From positions 1 to 14,557 of the forward strand of contig DASWIV010000322.1 of the NCBI GenBank assembly GCA_036397475.1: a DNA stretch of 14,557 nucleotides, in the 5' to 3' direction. Numbering within the stretch: the first letter of the stretch is position 1; every line of letters starts with the position of its first letter. Origin of the DNA: DASWIV01 sp036397475 (lineage in GTDB: Bacteria > JAJVIF01 > JAPKYR01). Below are positions 1 to 6,446 of the stretch, in pieces. Below the pieces are notes generated by a model. That model saw only the letters and a program-made list of their open reading frames with translations, did not search any database and was not told where the DNA came from. Both the position numbers and the translations under genes were made by a program.

Positions 1-539
1 CGTTGATCGACCCCCGCCAGGCTGAAACTTTCAACCGCTACGCCCAGGAAGCCATCTTCTGGACCCGTGGAGAACTCTCCGCTGAAAACACACAATACCT
101 CCGGGCACTACGGGACCAGGAACAACTCGACGATATGATCCTTGCGCACGGGAGCCTTCTCGATCCTGATGAATATGTCTTCTCTCCGTTCCAGGCGGCA
201 AGGTCGCTGGATATTTCGCCTGTCAGAATGACCCTTGTCGGACACACGCACTATCCCGAAGTGTACAAGTACGAGCCGTCCACAGGATTATGCCGCGACG
301 CTCTCGCGAGCGAGGGCTCTATCGACCTGGAGGAGGGATTCAAGTACATGGTGAACTGCGGAAGTGTCGGACAGCCACGTGACGGTGACTGGCGGGCGGC
401 TTTCGCAGTCTATGATAATGAGGGCCATGGAAGCGTTGAAATTTTCAGGATTGATTACGACGTCCACACCACCGCTGAAAAAATCAGGCAGGTTGGACTC
501 CCTGAAATGCTGGCTGACAGACTGTTCGAGGGAAGATAA
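1..539 (+). CDS. Metallophosphoesterase, 3' part (5' end outside window)
   Basis: C-terminal ~178 residues of a calcineurin-like metallophosphoesterase; the reading frame is open to the window edge, so the start lies upstream. Visible family motifs are a 'LAHGS' segment, a 'GHTHYP' motif whose histidines are metal ligands in this fold, and 'NCGSVGQPRDGD' followed by 'RAAFAVYD'. The tail 'GLPEMLADRLFEGR' also ends many small bacterial members of this family (YfcE/MJ0936-like phosphodiesterases or symmetrical Ap4A hydrolase-like proteins). The N-terminal metal-binding motifs (DxH, GDxxD, GNHD) are expected upstream and cannot be seen. The likely role is hydrolysis of a phosphodiester or nucleotide; the substrate cannot be told. 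The gene ends 1 nt before the stop of the convergent gene at 541, and I see no strong hairpin terminator between them. Confidence 0.9.
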   Translation, partial: LIDPRQAETFNRYAQEAIFWTRGELSAENTQYLRALRDQEQLDDMILAHGSLLDPDEYVFSPFQAARSLDISPVRMTLVGHTHYPEVYKYEPSTGLCRDALASEGSIDLEEGFKYMVNCGSVGQPRDGDWRAAFAVYDNEGHGSVEIFRIDYDVHTTAEKIRQVGLPEMLADRLFEGR

Positions 540-540
540 A

Positions 541-1164
541 CTAATCCCCGGAAAAAAATCTATTCAGGATTTCAATAATCATCTCCCCAACCTCAGTAAA
601 CATCATCACTATGGCAAAAAAGATCAGCCGCATCAGGCATCCTAACCACTCATTTTTTGACTTGACGTCGTCCTCTAATGAGTAAGCCGGAATAGGATTG
701 GATTTTCTCAGCGCCGCGATTTCTTCCGCGTATCTCTTCCTGGTAAATTCGGGGATCTGCGTAAATTTTCGATCATCGCCGAACCCGCCGCCGGACTCTT
801 TCAGGATCCTGAAACTGATCTGAGTCATTTTCTTCGCGAAATCGAGCTCTTTTTTATGCTCAATCACATCCGGGGAGTCCGGACCCGGAGATACCCCTGC
901 GAGGATGACATAACAGGTAGATATTTCACTGAAAGCAAGCGACGCCGCGGTTGCCATCCGTTTCGGGACCAGGTTTTTGGCGGTGAGATCGAATTCAAGT
1001 GTACGCGATTGTGTGTGAAGCTTGTACACCGCCGGACCGCACAGCCTCATGATTTCCCTCTCCCGCGCGACAGGCATCGCACGCTCGTCCAGCACACCGA
1101 ATAGCTGCTCCTCGGTAAAGGTGTCGATTTCTTTGGCGGTAGTTATGTATGAGATTGCCGGCAT
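541..1164 (-). CDS. Unknown protein with C-terminal membrane anchor (207 aa)
   Basis: I do not recognise the family. The start chosen is ATG at 1164 (MPAISYITTAKE). The frame stays open to about 1506, but the extension translates dispersed repeat DNA (peptides such as 'NAGGTPALRRG') and is probably not real. The protein is mostly soluble, with charged helical stretches (e.g. 'EFTRKRYAEEIAALRK'), and ends in one hydrophobic segment at about residues 177-198 ('LMRLIFFAIVMMF') before a short polar tail. It could be tail-anchored, with the bulk in the cytoplasm. No Shine-Dalgarno sequence is visible before ATG 1164. A GATAAT preceded by TGT (extended -10-like, 1180-1185 on the minus strand) would give a leader of only about 9 nt. 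It is convergent with the metallophosphoesterase gene. That it is a real gene is likely but not certain. Confidence 0.6.
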   Translation of the reverse strand: MPAISYITTAKEIDTFTEEQLFGVLDERAMPVAREREIMRLCGPAVYKLHTQSRTLEFDLTAKNLVPKRMATAASLAFSEISTCYVILAGVSPGPDSPDVIEHKKELDFAKKMTQISFRILKESGGGFGDDRKFTQIPEFTRKRYAEEIAALRKSNPIPAYSLEDDVKSKNEWLGCLMRLIFFAIVMMFTEVGEMIIEILNRFFSGD

Positions 1165-1213
1165 TTGACAGGACAGAATATTATCACACTGTCCGCCGGT
1201 ATCTTGATACGAA

Positions 1214-1350
1214 TTCCTGAACGCCGGAGCATCACGCGTTCCTAAACGCCGGAGCGCGGGATTCCTATCACGCATTTCTCCCTCACTGGGAACGCGAATC
1301 TCCAGATACGCACCTCTACGGAGCGCTGGCGTCCCGCCGGCATTCCTATA
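1214..1350. repeat. Degenerate GC-rich dispersed/tandem repeat
   Basis: The 17-mer 1214-1230 (TTCCTGAACGCCGGAGC) recurs with one change at 1239-1255 (TTCCTAAACGCCGGAGC), a period of 25 bases. Partial copies follow at 1262-1275 and at 1318-1350. Read on the minus strand, the last copy contains GCCGGCGGGACGCCAGCGC, which translates as 'AGGTPAL'. That peptide is familiar to me as a spurious translation of non-coding dispersed repeats in several bacterial phyla. There is no transposase and no clear target duplication. Confidence 0.6.
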
Positions 1351-1422
1351 CAACCAGGCGCGTCCACCTTTGCAAAGATTACAGGGGGACTGTTTTTTCC
1401 CGATTCCCGACACCTTCCGTAG

Positions 1423-1458
1423 CATACACAATCGACGCGTAAGCGGAGCTTGTGTGTG
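1423..1458. repeat. Hairpin repeat, copy 1 (CACACAA...TTGTGTGTG)
   Basis: Nine-bp inverted repeat (1423-1431 with 1450-1458, one G-U pair) around an 18-nt loop containing GCGTAAGCGGAG. The same architecture, with matching arm sequence and the loop core GCGTAA(G/C)CG, occurs at 3547-3582. This marks both as members of one dispersed palindromic family, not chance hairpins. Confidence 0.6.
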
Positions 1459-1493
1459 GACAATACGGGCGAAGCGTCCGCCGTGGCGGATTA

Positions 1494-1514
1494 CCCGACA
1501 ATGCATTTGTCGGG
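1494..1514. repeat. Perfect short hairpin (CCCGACAA/TTGTCGGG)
   Basis: Eight-bp inverted repeat (1494-1501 with 1507-1514) around the loop TGCAT. There is no T-run, so it is not a classical terminator. It lies 36 bases past the hairpin repeat at 1423-1458 and may belong to the same repeat cluster. Confidence 0.5.
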
Positions 1515-1564
1515 ATATTCAAAGATTCATTGGATTTCCAAACTGCTGGCAGGTGCTTATAAAG

Positions 1565-1599
1565 GATTCTCTTCGCATCTTCGCGGCTTTGCGTGAGAT
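1565..1599 (-). repeat. Dispersed repeat of the 'SREDAK/AKTQR' type
   Basis: Read on the minus strand the segment begins ATCTCACGCAAAGCCGCGAA and continues GATGCGAAGAGAATC. This sequence type is familiar as a dispersed intergenic repeat in many bacterial genomes, often mis-called as small proteins with 'SREDAK' or 'AKAQRR' peptides; here the minus frame reads 'TQSREDAKRI'. The match is from memory of the pattern. I see a single copy in this window. Confidence 0.45.
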
Positions 1600-1763
1600 T
1601 TCCCATGTCACCATTTTTCCCTAATTTGCCCTAATAGTTAGTGAGGGGACTTTTTCTTACTCCCCCATACACCGGCTATCCAAGCCGTAACTTGACCATG
1701 CGCGTTCGGAGAAAACCATGTACATCTGCAACGCTTCCCTTGCAACGCACCTTCATCATTAAC

Positions 1764-1792
1764 TTGACATACCGACACATCAATCTTAAACT
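1764..1792 (+). promoter_or_regulatory. Promoter of the cobalamin-riboswitch transcript
   Basis: A perfect -35 TTGACA (1764-1769), a 17-bp spacer and a -10 TAAACT (1787-1792, 4 of 6 matches to consensus). The expected transcription start is about 1799-1800, directly before the riboswitch aptamer, which is where it should lie. Confidence 0.7.
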
Positions 1793-1799
1793 GCCTGCA

Positions 1800-1950
1800 C
1801 CGTTCTATGCGACGGGGAAGTGGACAAACTCCCGCTGCCCCCGCAACTGTAGCGGACGACATTTCTCCACCCGATCGGTCACGGGCGCTATGCCTGGAAG
1901 GCCCGGAGTAAATGGATGACCCCGCAGCCAGGACACCCGCGCGTCGGACG
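1800..1950 (+). promoter_or_regulatory. Cobalamin (B12) riboswitch aptamer
   Basis: Canonical conserved blocks appear in the right order: GGGAAG (1815-1820), GCTGCCCCCGCAACTGT (1834-1850), the GCCTGGAAGGC arm (1892-1902), GGATGA (1914-1919), and the B12 box AGCCAGGACACC (1926-1937). A closing P1 stem can be drawn between CGACG (1810-1814) and CGTCG (1942-1946). The aptamer binds adenosylcobalamin or a related cobamide and typically turns the downstream gene off when B12 is plentiful. It precedes, on the same strand, the beta-propeller lipoprotein gene at 2089. The call rests on motif recognition; a covariance-model search would fix exact ends and class. Confidence 0.95.
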
Positions 1951-1964
1951 ATTTTACCGGGCAT

Positions 1965-1983
1965 CGCTTTCGGTGGGAAAGCG
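1965..1983 (+). other. Hairpin between riboswitch aptamer and terminator
   Basis: CGCTTTC (1965-1971) pairs with GAAAGCG (1977-1983) around GGTGG. It has no T-run. It may be part of the expression platform or the peripheral kissing-loop stem of the cobalamin riboswitch; I cannot decide which. Confidence 0.45.
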
Positions 1984-2013
1984 TGGCGGATTATCACCAT
2001 CCCCCATGTTTCA

Positions 2014-2039
2014 CCGACCTGACCGGGTCGGATCTTTTT
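2014..2039 (+). terminator. Rho-independent terminator in the riboswitch leader
   Basis: CCGACC (2014-2019) and GGTCGG (2026-2031) form a perfect 6-bp GC-rich stem with a 6-nt loop, followed by ATCTTTTT (2032-2039). It lies 49 nt before the start codon of the lipoprotein gene and 77 nt after the P1 region, so it fits a transcription-terminating expression platform. The 3' P1 strand (GTCGG, 1943-1947) can alternatively pair perfectly with CCGAC (2014-2018). That gives a simple antiterminator model: without cobalamin this pairing breaks the terminator, and with cobalamin P1 forms and the terminator folds. Confidence 0.75.
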
Positions 2040-2088
2040 CACCCGAACGCGTATCCCGAAATTAAAAAATCATGCATCGGGGTGCATC

Positions 2089-3492
2089 ATGAATTTCAGA
2101 AACTTAACTCTTTCTATTCTCTCACTACTTTTTATTTCGCTTTTTACAGCATGCAATGGAACATCCGTTCTCGTCATCAATCCGGGTAGCCAATCGGTCA
2201 CCGAGCTGCGTTTCTCCCGTGGACTGAATCTGGTCCTGCAGGAATCGACAGGCATGGTCTGGCTCGGAGGGGGACCGGGTACAGCAGTCTCATCGGGCCT
2301 GGTGAAAATCACGGTCGATGGCGGAAACACTGTCAATCTGAGGGCTCTCGACGATGGCAGCTTTCTTTATAAATTCGCGGGAAATGAAAACTCGCAGGCA
2401 ACTGTCGAATGGGTAAATTCAAATGGAGTCAAACAAATACTCAATAATTCAGTCTCGACAACATCGTCCAAACTATCTGAAAATATCGCGCCTGCCGGGC
2501 TATATCCGAACAGGCTCGACATCCAAGGCGATTACGCATGGGTGATAAATTCAGGCGACGATTCTTACACCGCGTACAACCTGAACACATTGCAGAATTC
2601 GGGAATGGAAATAAAGACACCGGATTTTTCGAATCCATGGGAAGCCGCGTGGATTGACGATGCGTCGGGAGTAATCACGACACTGTTCGGCGGAGCGATT
2701 TATTTTAATTCTGTAACCGGCAACACCACAGAAATCGATCCGGCAGGATCAATGGGATTTGCCAGTCCCAACGGTGTAGCTGTTCACGGGGACTACGCGT
2801 ACATCGCGAATCCGAATCCCTTAAGTTATTTTCCGACCGTCCACGGAGACGGCTGGATCAGCGCGGTTAAACTCGACGGAGCCCCGTCGGTAGAAACTAT
2901 AATTGTAACCGGATGGCTGAATCCGCAGAATGTAATTTCATTCGGAAATTACGTTTACGCAAGCTGCACCGGGACTGTGGATTTTCCTCCACCGGACTAT
3001 CTTCCTACTCCACTCGATAATGGCGGCGTCCATGTAATCGATCCGGCGACAAAAAAAATAATCGCAAGTTATCCGCTCGGCCTTTCCGGATCTAGTCCGA
3101 TGGCTATCACTCCCGACGGGCGATATTTGTATATTGGAAGCAATATCGCGGGCTACGTGTATCGAATAGATTTAGAAGAGGGAAAGGTCCTGAACGATAT
3201 TTCAAATCCGATTGTCGTGGATGAAAATCCATTCACATTTGTACCGGCACTGGAGATGACGGAAGATGGGCTGCTCATTGTCGCGAGTTTCAATACGGAT
3301 AGCGTTCATTTCGTCAACGGCTGGACTGGCGAGCGGAATCCGTTCCCGTTTTTCGAGCCACTAAAGCTTCACGAGGACGATCCATTCGCGTTCTGGGGAG
3401 TCCAGGACATAGCGGTTTGTACAAGGAATAATGGCCGCGGACTGCTGATACTCACATCAGTTGAAAGTAAGTTCCACTGGGTACCGATTTAA
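2089..3492 (+). CDS. B12-regulated beta-propeller lipoprotein, BtuG-like candidate (467 aa)
   Basis: The signal peptide carries a lipobox (FTAC, Cys22), so the mature protein is lipid-anchored in the cell envelope. The rest has repeated YVTN/YncE-type propeller blades. Recognisable strands include 'DYAWVINSGDD' near 147, 'DYAYIANPN' near 235, 'NYVYASCTG' near 288, 'VHVIDPATKKII' near 314, 'PDGRYLYIGSN' near 342 and 'EDGLLIVASFN' near 391. Start ATG 2089 fits the signal peptide; a GGGG lies 6 nt upstream, in the loop of a small hairpin (2072-2087). The cobalamin riboswitch and terminator lie directly upstream, so expression should rise when B12 is scarce. Known family link: BtuG of Bacteroidetes is a surface propeller lipoprotein that captures B12 beside the BtuB receptor. 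Inference: this protein may bind cobalamin in a similar way. No btuB or btuFCD genes are adjacent. The fold is well supported; the function is a hypothesis. Confidence 0.85.
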   Translation: MNFRNLTLSILSLLFISLFTACNGTSVLVINPGSQSVTELRFSRGLNLVLQESTGMVWLGGGPGTAVSSGLVKITVDGGNTVNLRALDDGSFLYKFAGNENSQATVEWVNSNGVKQILNNSVSTTSSKLSENIAPAGLYPNRLDIQGDYAWVINSGDDSYTAYNLNTLQNSGMEIKTPDFSNPWEAAWIDDASGVITTLFGGAIYFNSVTGNTTEIDPAGSMGFASPNGVAVHGDYAYIANPNPLSYFPTVHGDGWISAVKLDGAPSVETIIVTGWLNPQNVISFGNYVYASCTGTVDFPPPDYLPTPLDNGGVHVIDPATKKIIASYPLGLSGSSPMAITPDGRYLYIGSNIAGYVYRIDLEEGKVLNDISNPIVVDENPFTFVPALEMTEDGLLIVASFNTDSVHFVNGWTGERNPFPFFEPLKLHEDDPFAFWGVQDIAVCTRNNGRGLLILTSVESKFHWVPI

Positions 3493-3498
3493 ATTAAA

Positions 3499-3522
3499 CA
3501 CTGACAAACAAGTTTGTCAGTG
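3499..3522. terminator. Perfect 11-bp hairpin after the propeller gene
   Basis: CACTGACAAAC (3499-3509) and GTTTGTCAGTG (3512-3522) are exact complements with a 2-nt AA centre, 7 nt after the stop codon at 3492. The following sequence (CTACGAAACTTTATTTATT) has only a weak T-rich stretch. It may act as a transcript end for the convergent pair, stabilise the 3' end, or be a dispersed palindrome. Confidence 0.55.
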
Positions 3523-3546
3523 CTACGAAACTTTATTTATTCGCAT

Positions 3547-3582
3547 CACACACAAACGAAGCGTAACCGCAGTTTGTGTGTG
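3547..3582. repeat. Hairpin repeat, copy 2 (CACACACAAAC...GTTTGTGTGTG)
   Basis: Perfect 11-bp inverted repeat (3547-3557 with 3572-3582). The loop GAAGCGTAACCGCA holds a further 3-bp GCG/CGC stem. It matches the 1423-1458 element in arm sequence and loop core. It sits between the two convergent lipoprotein genes and may also serve as a bidirectional transcript end. Confidence 0.6.
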
Positions 3583-3594
3583 TTATTGAAGAGC

Positions 3595-6240
3595 TTACCA
3601 GTCGTCAGGCGCATCAATCACGCCCATTCTCGGTTCCGACGCGCACACGTTATGCATGTAAGTGCACAGAACACGTCCGCCGTTTACGTCGTCGAGCTCC
3701 ATGTTGGAGAATCTTTCGGTTTCTCCGCAGACATCCGGGAATTCGATGTTCGACGTGCCGAGCATATTGAGATCGACATCGTATTTCCTGAGTTCTACGG
3801 ACCTCAATCCATTGGATAAGCCCTGCAACATTACAAGAATTCTGGAACCTGCCAGAACACTATCAGTCCGGTCAGTGTCCATATCGACATACCGCTGGTG
3901 GACTTCCTGGAATGAATTTACGCCGTAGAATGAAGGTGCGGTTGTGTACACTTTCGTTATGTACTCAATCTCGCCCGATGAAAAATCGAAGCTCGCTATA
4001 TTGACTCCCCATGATGGTGCGGAGTACGAAATGAACAGGCGCCGGTATCTCTGGAGCACGACAAGATCGCTGATGACAGCGTCGCTTGCTATTACCGATG
4101 AAAGATCCCAGTCTCCTGATTTTGTGTAATACGGTGCGGGGGCGCCGGGATCGTAATCCCAGCGCTGCAGTGTGAATCCGAAATTGGGATAGTACGCGTT
4201 GGAGCAAACCGCCCACAGATTTCCGTACTCGTCGAAATTCACCTGTGCGACCGCATAGCCGCAGTTGGTATCGACAGCGCCAATATATGAGCCATCGTTT
4301 TCATCGATTATTTTGACGAAATCGAATTGCGTATCAGGCCAGATACCTGAGTCATCGTCATCATCGAACGTGGTGAATCCGAATACATTATTTACCGGAT
4401 CGGAGTCCATGCTCCATGTCCAGTCGTTATATTCTGTAGATATACTTGGTTTATCCGCAAAAAATGAAGCGAACATATCATCTGTCGCAGGGTCGGGAAC
4501 ATCGATCCGGACCCATGTTATGTGCCCGTTCTGCGTAATAACATTTCCTTCATAATCCGAGCCCGACGAAAATAATCCAGCCACAAACAGCGAGTCGAAT
4601 GGCGCGGTGGTTGTATAAGTTGCTCCGGTGGATTGTATCCCTGTGTTGGTGGTTATCACTTCGAATCCGTCTGCGAGAAAACCAGATCCATTTACCGGAT
4701 GATCGACGTACACATCGTAAAATCCAGGCGTTAATCCGTTCAGGTCGAGAATGCATTTGATGGTGCTGTCGTCTTCAACTTCGAACGCCGCTGCCGGAAC
4801 CTCGTCAAAATCACCGTCAAGCCGTACATTATCCACTCCTGTGAAATTGGAGCCGGAAATAATCACATCGTAGATTACAGTGTCAACAATGCCATGTGGC
4901 GGATCAATGCTGTCCACGACAGGCTGCGAATCGTCCGGAGCATCCGGAGATACTTTAAGAGTGTGGAAAAAATATGCCGTTAAAGGTGAGGTCGAATAAT
5001 TTGTCCCAAATCCATTGTTGCCATAATTCGCTCCCCCGGAATGCTCGACCGCGATCAACAATCGCTGGTCTTCAACAGCTGAGGGACTGCAACCTGTTAT
5101 TTCAATTGAAAATACGCTCGATGCCGCGGTAGTTCCCGGCGACATGGTCGAATTCAATGCGGCAGAGTCAAATTCAACATAGGGCGACGGCATAAGACCA
5201 TTCGGGCTTTCGACAATTATCCGGTCAATATCCGATAGTACTGTCGACGCAGCCCCGAGATAAGCGGACCAGTCGAATACTTCCAGGTCCAGCTGAATGT
5301 TCCCTCCAGCTTCTGTACTTGTATAATACAACGTGCTGTCATCCGCGACACTTAGAAGGAAAGCTTCATTTGTGTTTGCTCCGGGCGGGAAACTTCCCGG
5401 CAGATCATTCGGATTCAAATCCTGCGGTTGATCCCAGCTCGCGAGCACAGCGTACTGGAAATTCAGTTTCGGACTTCCCCCATCGAATGCGAAATAAAGA
5501 TCGTATGTCCTTGTGTTGGCGGTTCCGGTCAGAAATTGTCCCCTGTTCTTGAGATTATCCGGATCGGTGAAAAAATCATACAGATCATCATCGTTACCAA
5601 GGTCGCTTGAGAAATATTTATACGGATTCAAGGTGGCGAACGAGCCGGATTTTTTTCCGAGTGTCCCGGTAACGAATGTAAATATTTTTCCATCCTCATC
5701 GAACTCGTTCGGATTCATCCAGCGAGTGTAACCGTCAGGATTAGCCATGTACGCATCGTTGATTCCGAAGTCTGTAAAATTTACACCAGGTTCATACTCG
5801 AGAGAATTTGTACCGGAGGTTATAAAAACGCCCTTGACATCGGCCCCGGTAAATTGAAGCAATCCCGGGAAAGGATGCCGTAACGTCAGGTCCATTAATA
5901 TCCGTCCCGAGCTTTGAAACCCGGAAAAATCGATTATGTGAAGGCTGAGATTCGCGGGATTGCCATCAGGTGGCTGCAGGAATTTGAGCACGCTCAGGGT
6001 AAGCTGGATTCCACGTATGGGAACTATCTCAGCTTCCCAGGTCTCCGGATCGATAGTAATGTCCCAGTATCCCCAGGTTCCCGGATACGCATTTCCATGA
6101 TTGACTTCACCAGATTGGGACGTCAACTCCGATCCGTCACCTGGAAATGACCCTGTGACGGGATTTCCACCACCCGACGAACACGATGCAAGCAGGATCA
6201 GAACAATTGATAAAATGAGGAAGCAGCGGATTTTACGCAT
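3595..6240 (-). CDS. Large lipoprotein with IPT/TIG-like domain (881 aa)
   Basis: Signal peptide 'MRKIRCFLILSIVLILLASC' with lipobox LLAS-Cys20, then a Gly/Ser-rich linker, so this is an envelope lipoprotein. Residues ~50-425 are beta-rich and unassigned; they include 'LRHPFPGL' near 121-127 and 'NPDGYTRWMNPNEF'. Residues ~436-530 resemble an IPT/TIG immunoglobulin-like domain ('VDSIDPPHG', 'ISGSNFTGVDNVRLDG', 'GFYDVYVDHP'). Residues ~545-881 are again beta-rich with repeated 'F.D...G' and 'YDVDLN' strands and could be a propeller or another repeat fold. The protein is acidic and rich in Asp, Asn and aromatics, as surface proteins often are. ATG 6240 is preceded by GGAG 8 nt upstream. It is convergent with the propeller gene. 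I see no enzymatic motif; adhesion or glycan binding is possible but unproven. Confidence 0.85.
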   Translation of the reverse strand: MRKIRCFLILSIVLILLASCSSGGGNPVTGSFPGDGSELTSQSGEVNHGNAYPGTWGYWDITIDPETWEAEIVPIRGIQLTLSVLKFLQPPDGNPANLSLHIIDFSGFQSSGRILMDLTLRHPFPGLLQFTGADVKGVFITSGTNSLEYEPGVNFTDFGINDAYMANPDGYTRWMNPNEFDEDGKIFTFVTGTLGKKSGSFATLNPYKYFSSDLGNDDDLYDFFTDPDNLKNRGQFLTGTANTRTYDLYFAFDGGSPKLNFQYAVLASWDQPQDLNPNDLPGSFPPGANTNEAFLLSVADDSTLYYTSTEAGGNIQLDLEVFDWSAYLGAASTVLSDIDRIIVESPNGLMPSPYVEFDSAALNSTMSPGTTAASSVFSIEITGCSPSAVEDQRLLIAVEHSGGANYGNNGFGTNYSTSPLTAYFFHTLKVSPDAPDDSQPVVDSIDPPHGIVDTVIYDVIISGSNFTGVDNVRLDGDFDEVPAAAFEVEDDSTIKCILDLNGLTPGFYDVYVDHPVNGSGFLADGFEVITTNTGIQSTGATYTTTAPFDSLFVAGLFSSGSDYEGNVITQNGHITWVRIDVPDPATDDMFASFFADKPSISTEYNDWTWSMDSDPVNNVFGFTTFDDDDDSGIWPDTQFDFVKIIDENDGSYIGAVDTNCGYAVAQVNFDEYGNLWAVCSNAYYPNFGFTLQRWDYDPGAPAPYYTKSGDWDLSSVIASDAVISDLVVLQRYRRLFISYSAPSWGVNIASFDFSSGEIEYITKVYTTAPSFYGVNSFQEVHQRYVDMDTDRTDSVLAGSRILVMLQGLSNGLRSVELRKYDVDLNMLGTSNIEFPDVCGETERFSNMELDDVNGGRVLCTYMHNVCASEPRMGVIDAPDDW

Positions 6241-6414
6241 GGGAATGTCTCCGGTATTTCAACTACTGATAAAATTTACTTCACTCAATTTGTTTGGCTA
6301 AATGACCGCGAACCGGAAAGGATCGAACCAGCTCGGCCAGATTGTCAGCTCATTTAATGCTTATTGCATCTTATGTTATCAAACATGGAAACCCCGCACA
6401 ATTAATTAAATGGG

Positions 6415-6434
6415 AAAAATCTATCAGGCAGATT
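6415..6434 (-). terminator. Weak terminator-like hairpin after the four-helix membrane gene
   Basis: On the minus strand AATCT and AGATT form a 5-bp stem with a 7-nt loop, followed by TTTTT. It lies about 13 nt after the stop of the 6447-6935 gene. The stem is short and AT-rich, so the call is tentative. The remainder of 6241-6414 shows no gene and no convincing promoter for the 881-aa lipoprotein. Confidence 0.35.
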
Positions 6435-6446
6435 CAGGGAGGTGGA

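Larger units (their letters stand above)
1165..1763. other. Gene-poor, repeat-rich intergenic stretch
   Basis: About 600 bases without a credible gene. The short open frames here are on opposing strands, lack ribosome-binding sites and translate known-looking repeat peptides. The stretch contains degenerate tandem copies of a GC-rich repeat (1214-1350), a hairpin that recurs at 3547-3582 (1423-1458), a second hairpin (1494-1514) and a 'SREDAK'-type dispersed repeat (about 1565-1599), each listed separately. From 1600 to 1763 I see only an AT-rich spacer leading into the riboswitch promoter. Confidence 0.7.

Noticed and set aside
1165..1506. Extension of the 541-1164 gene to a 321-aa protein
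   Set aside because: The extra N-terminus translates degenerate repeat DNA ('NAGGTPALRRG', 'ALRRLGTRDAPAFR') and overlaps hairpin repeats; ATG 1164 is a more natural start.
1638..2042. 134-aa open frame on the minus strand
   Set aside because: It lies antisense over the cobalamin riboswitch and its terminator, whose conserved RNA blocks explain the sequence.
6320..6329. GGTTCGATCC on the minus strand, tRNA T-arm-like
   Set aside because: The flanking bases do not form the T-stem, and no acceptor, anticodon or D-arm can be built around it.
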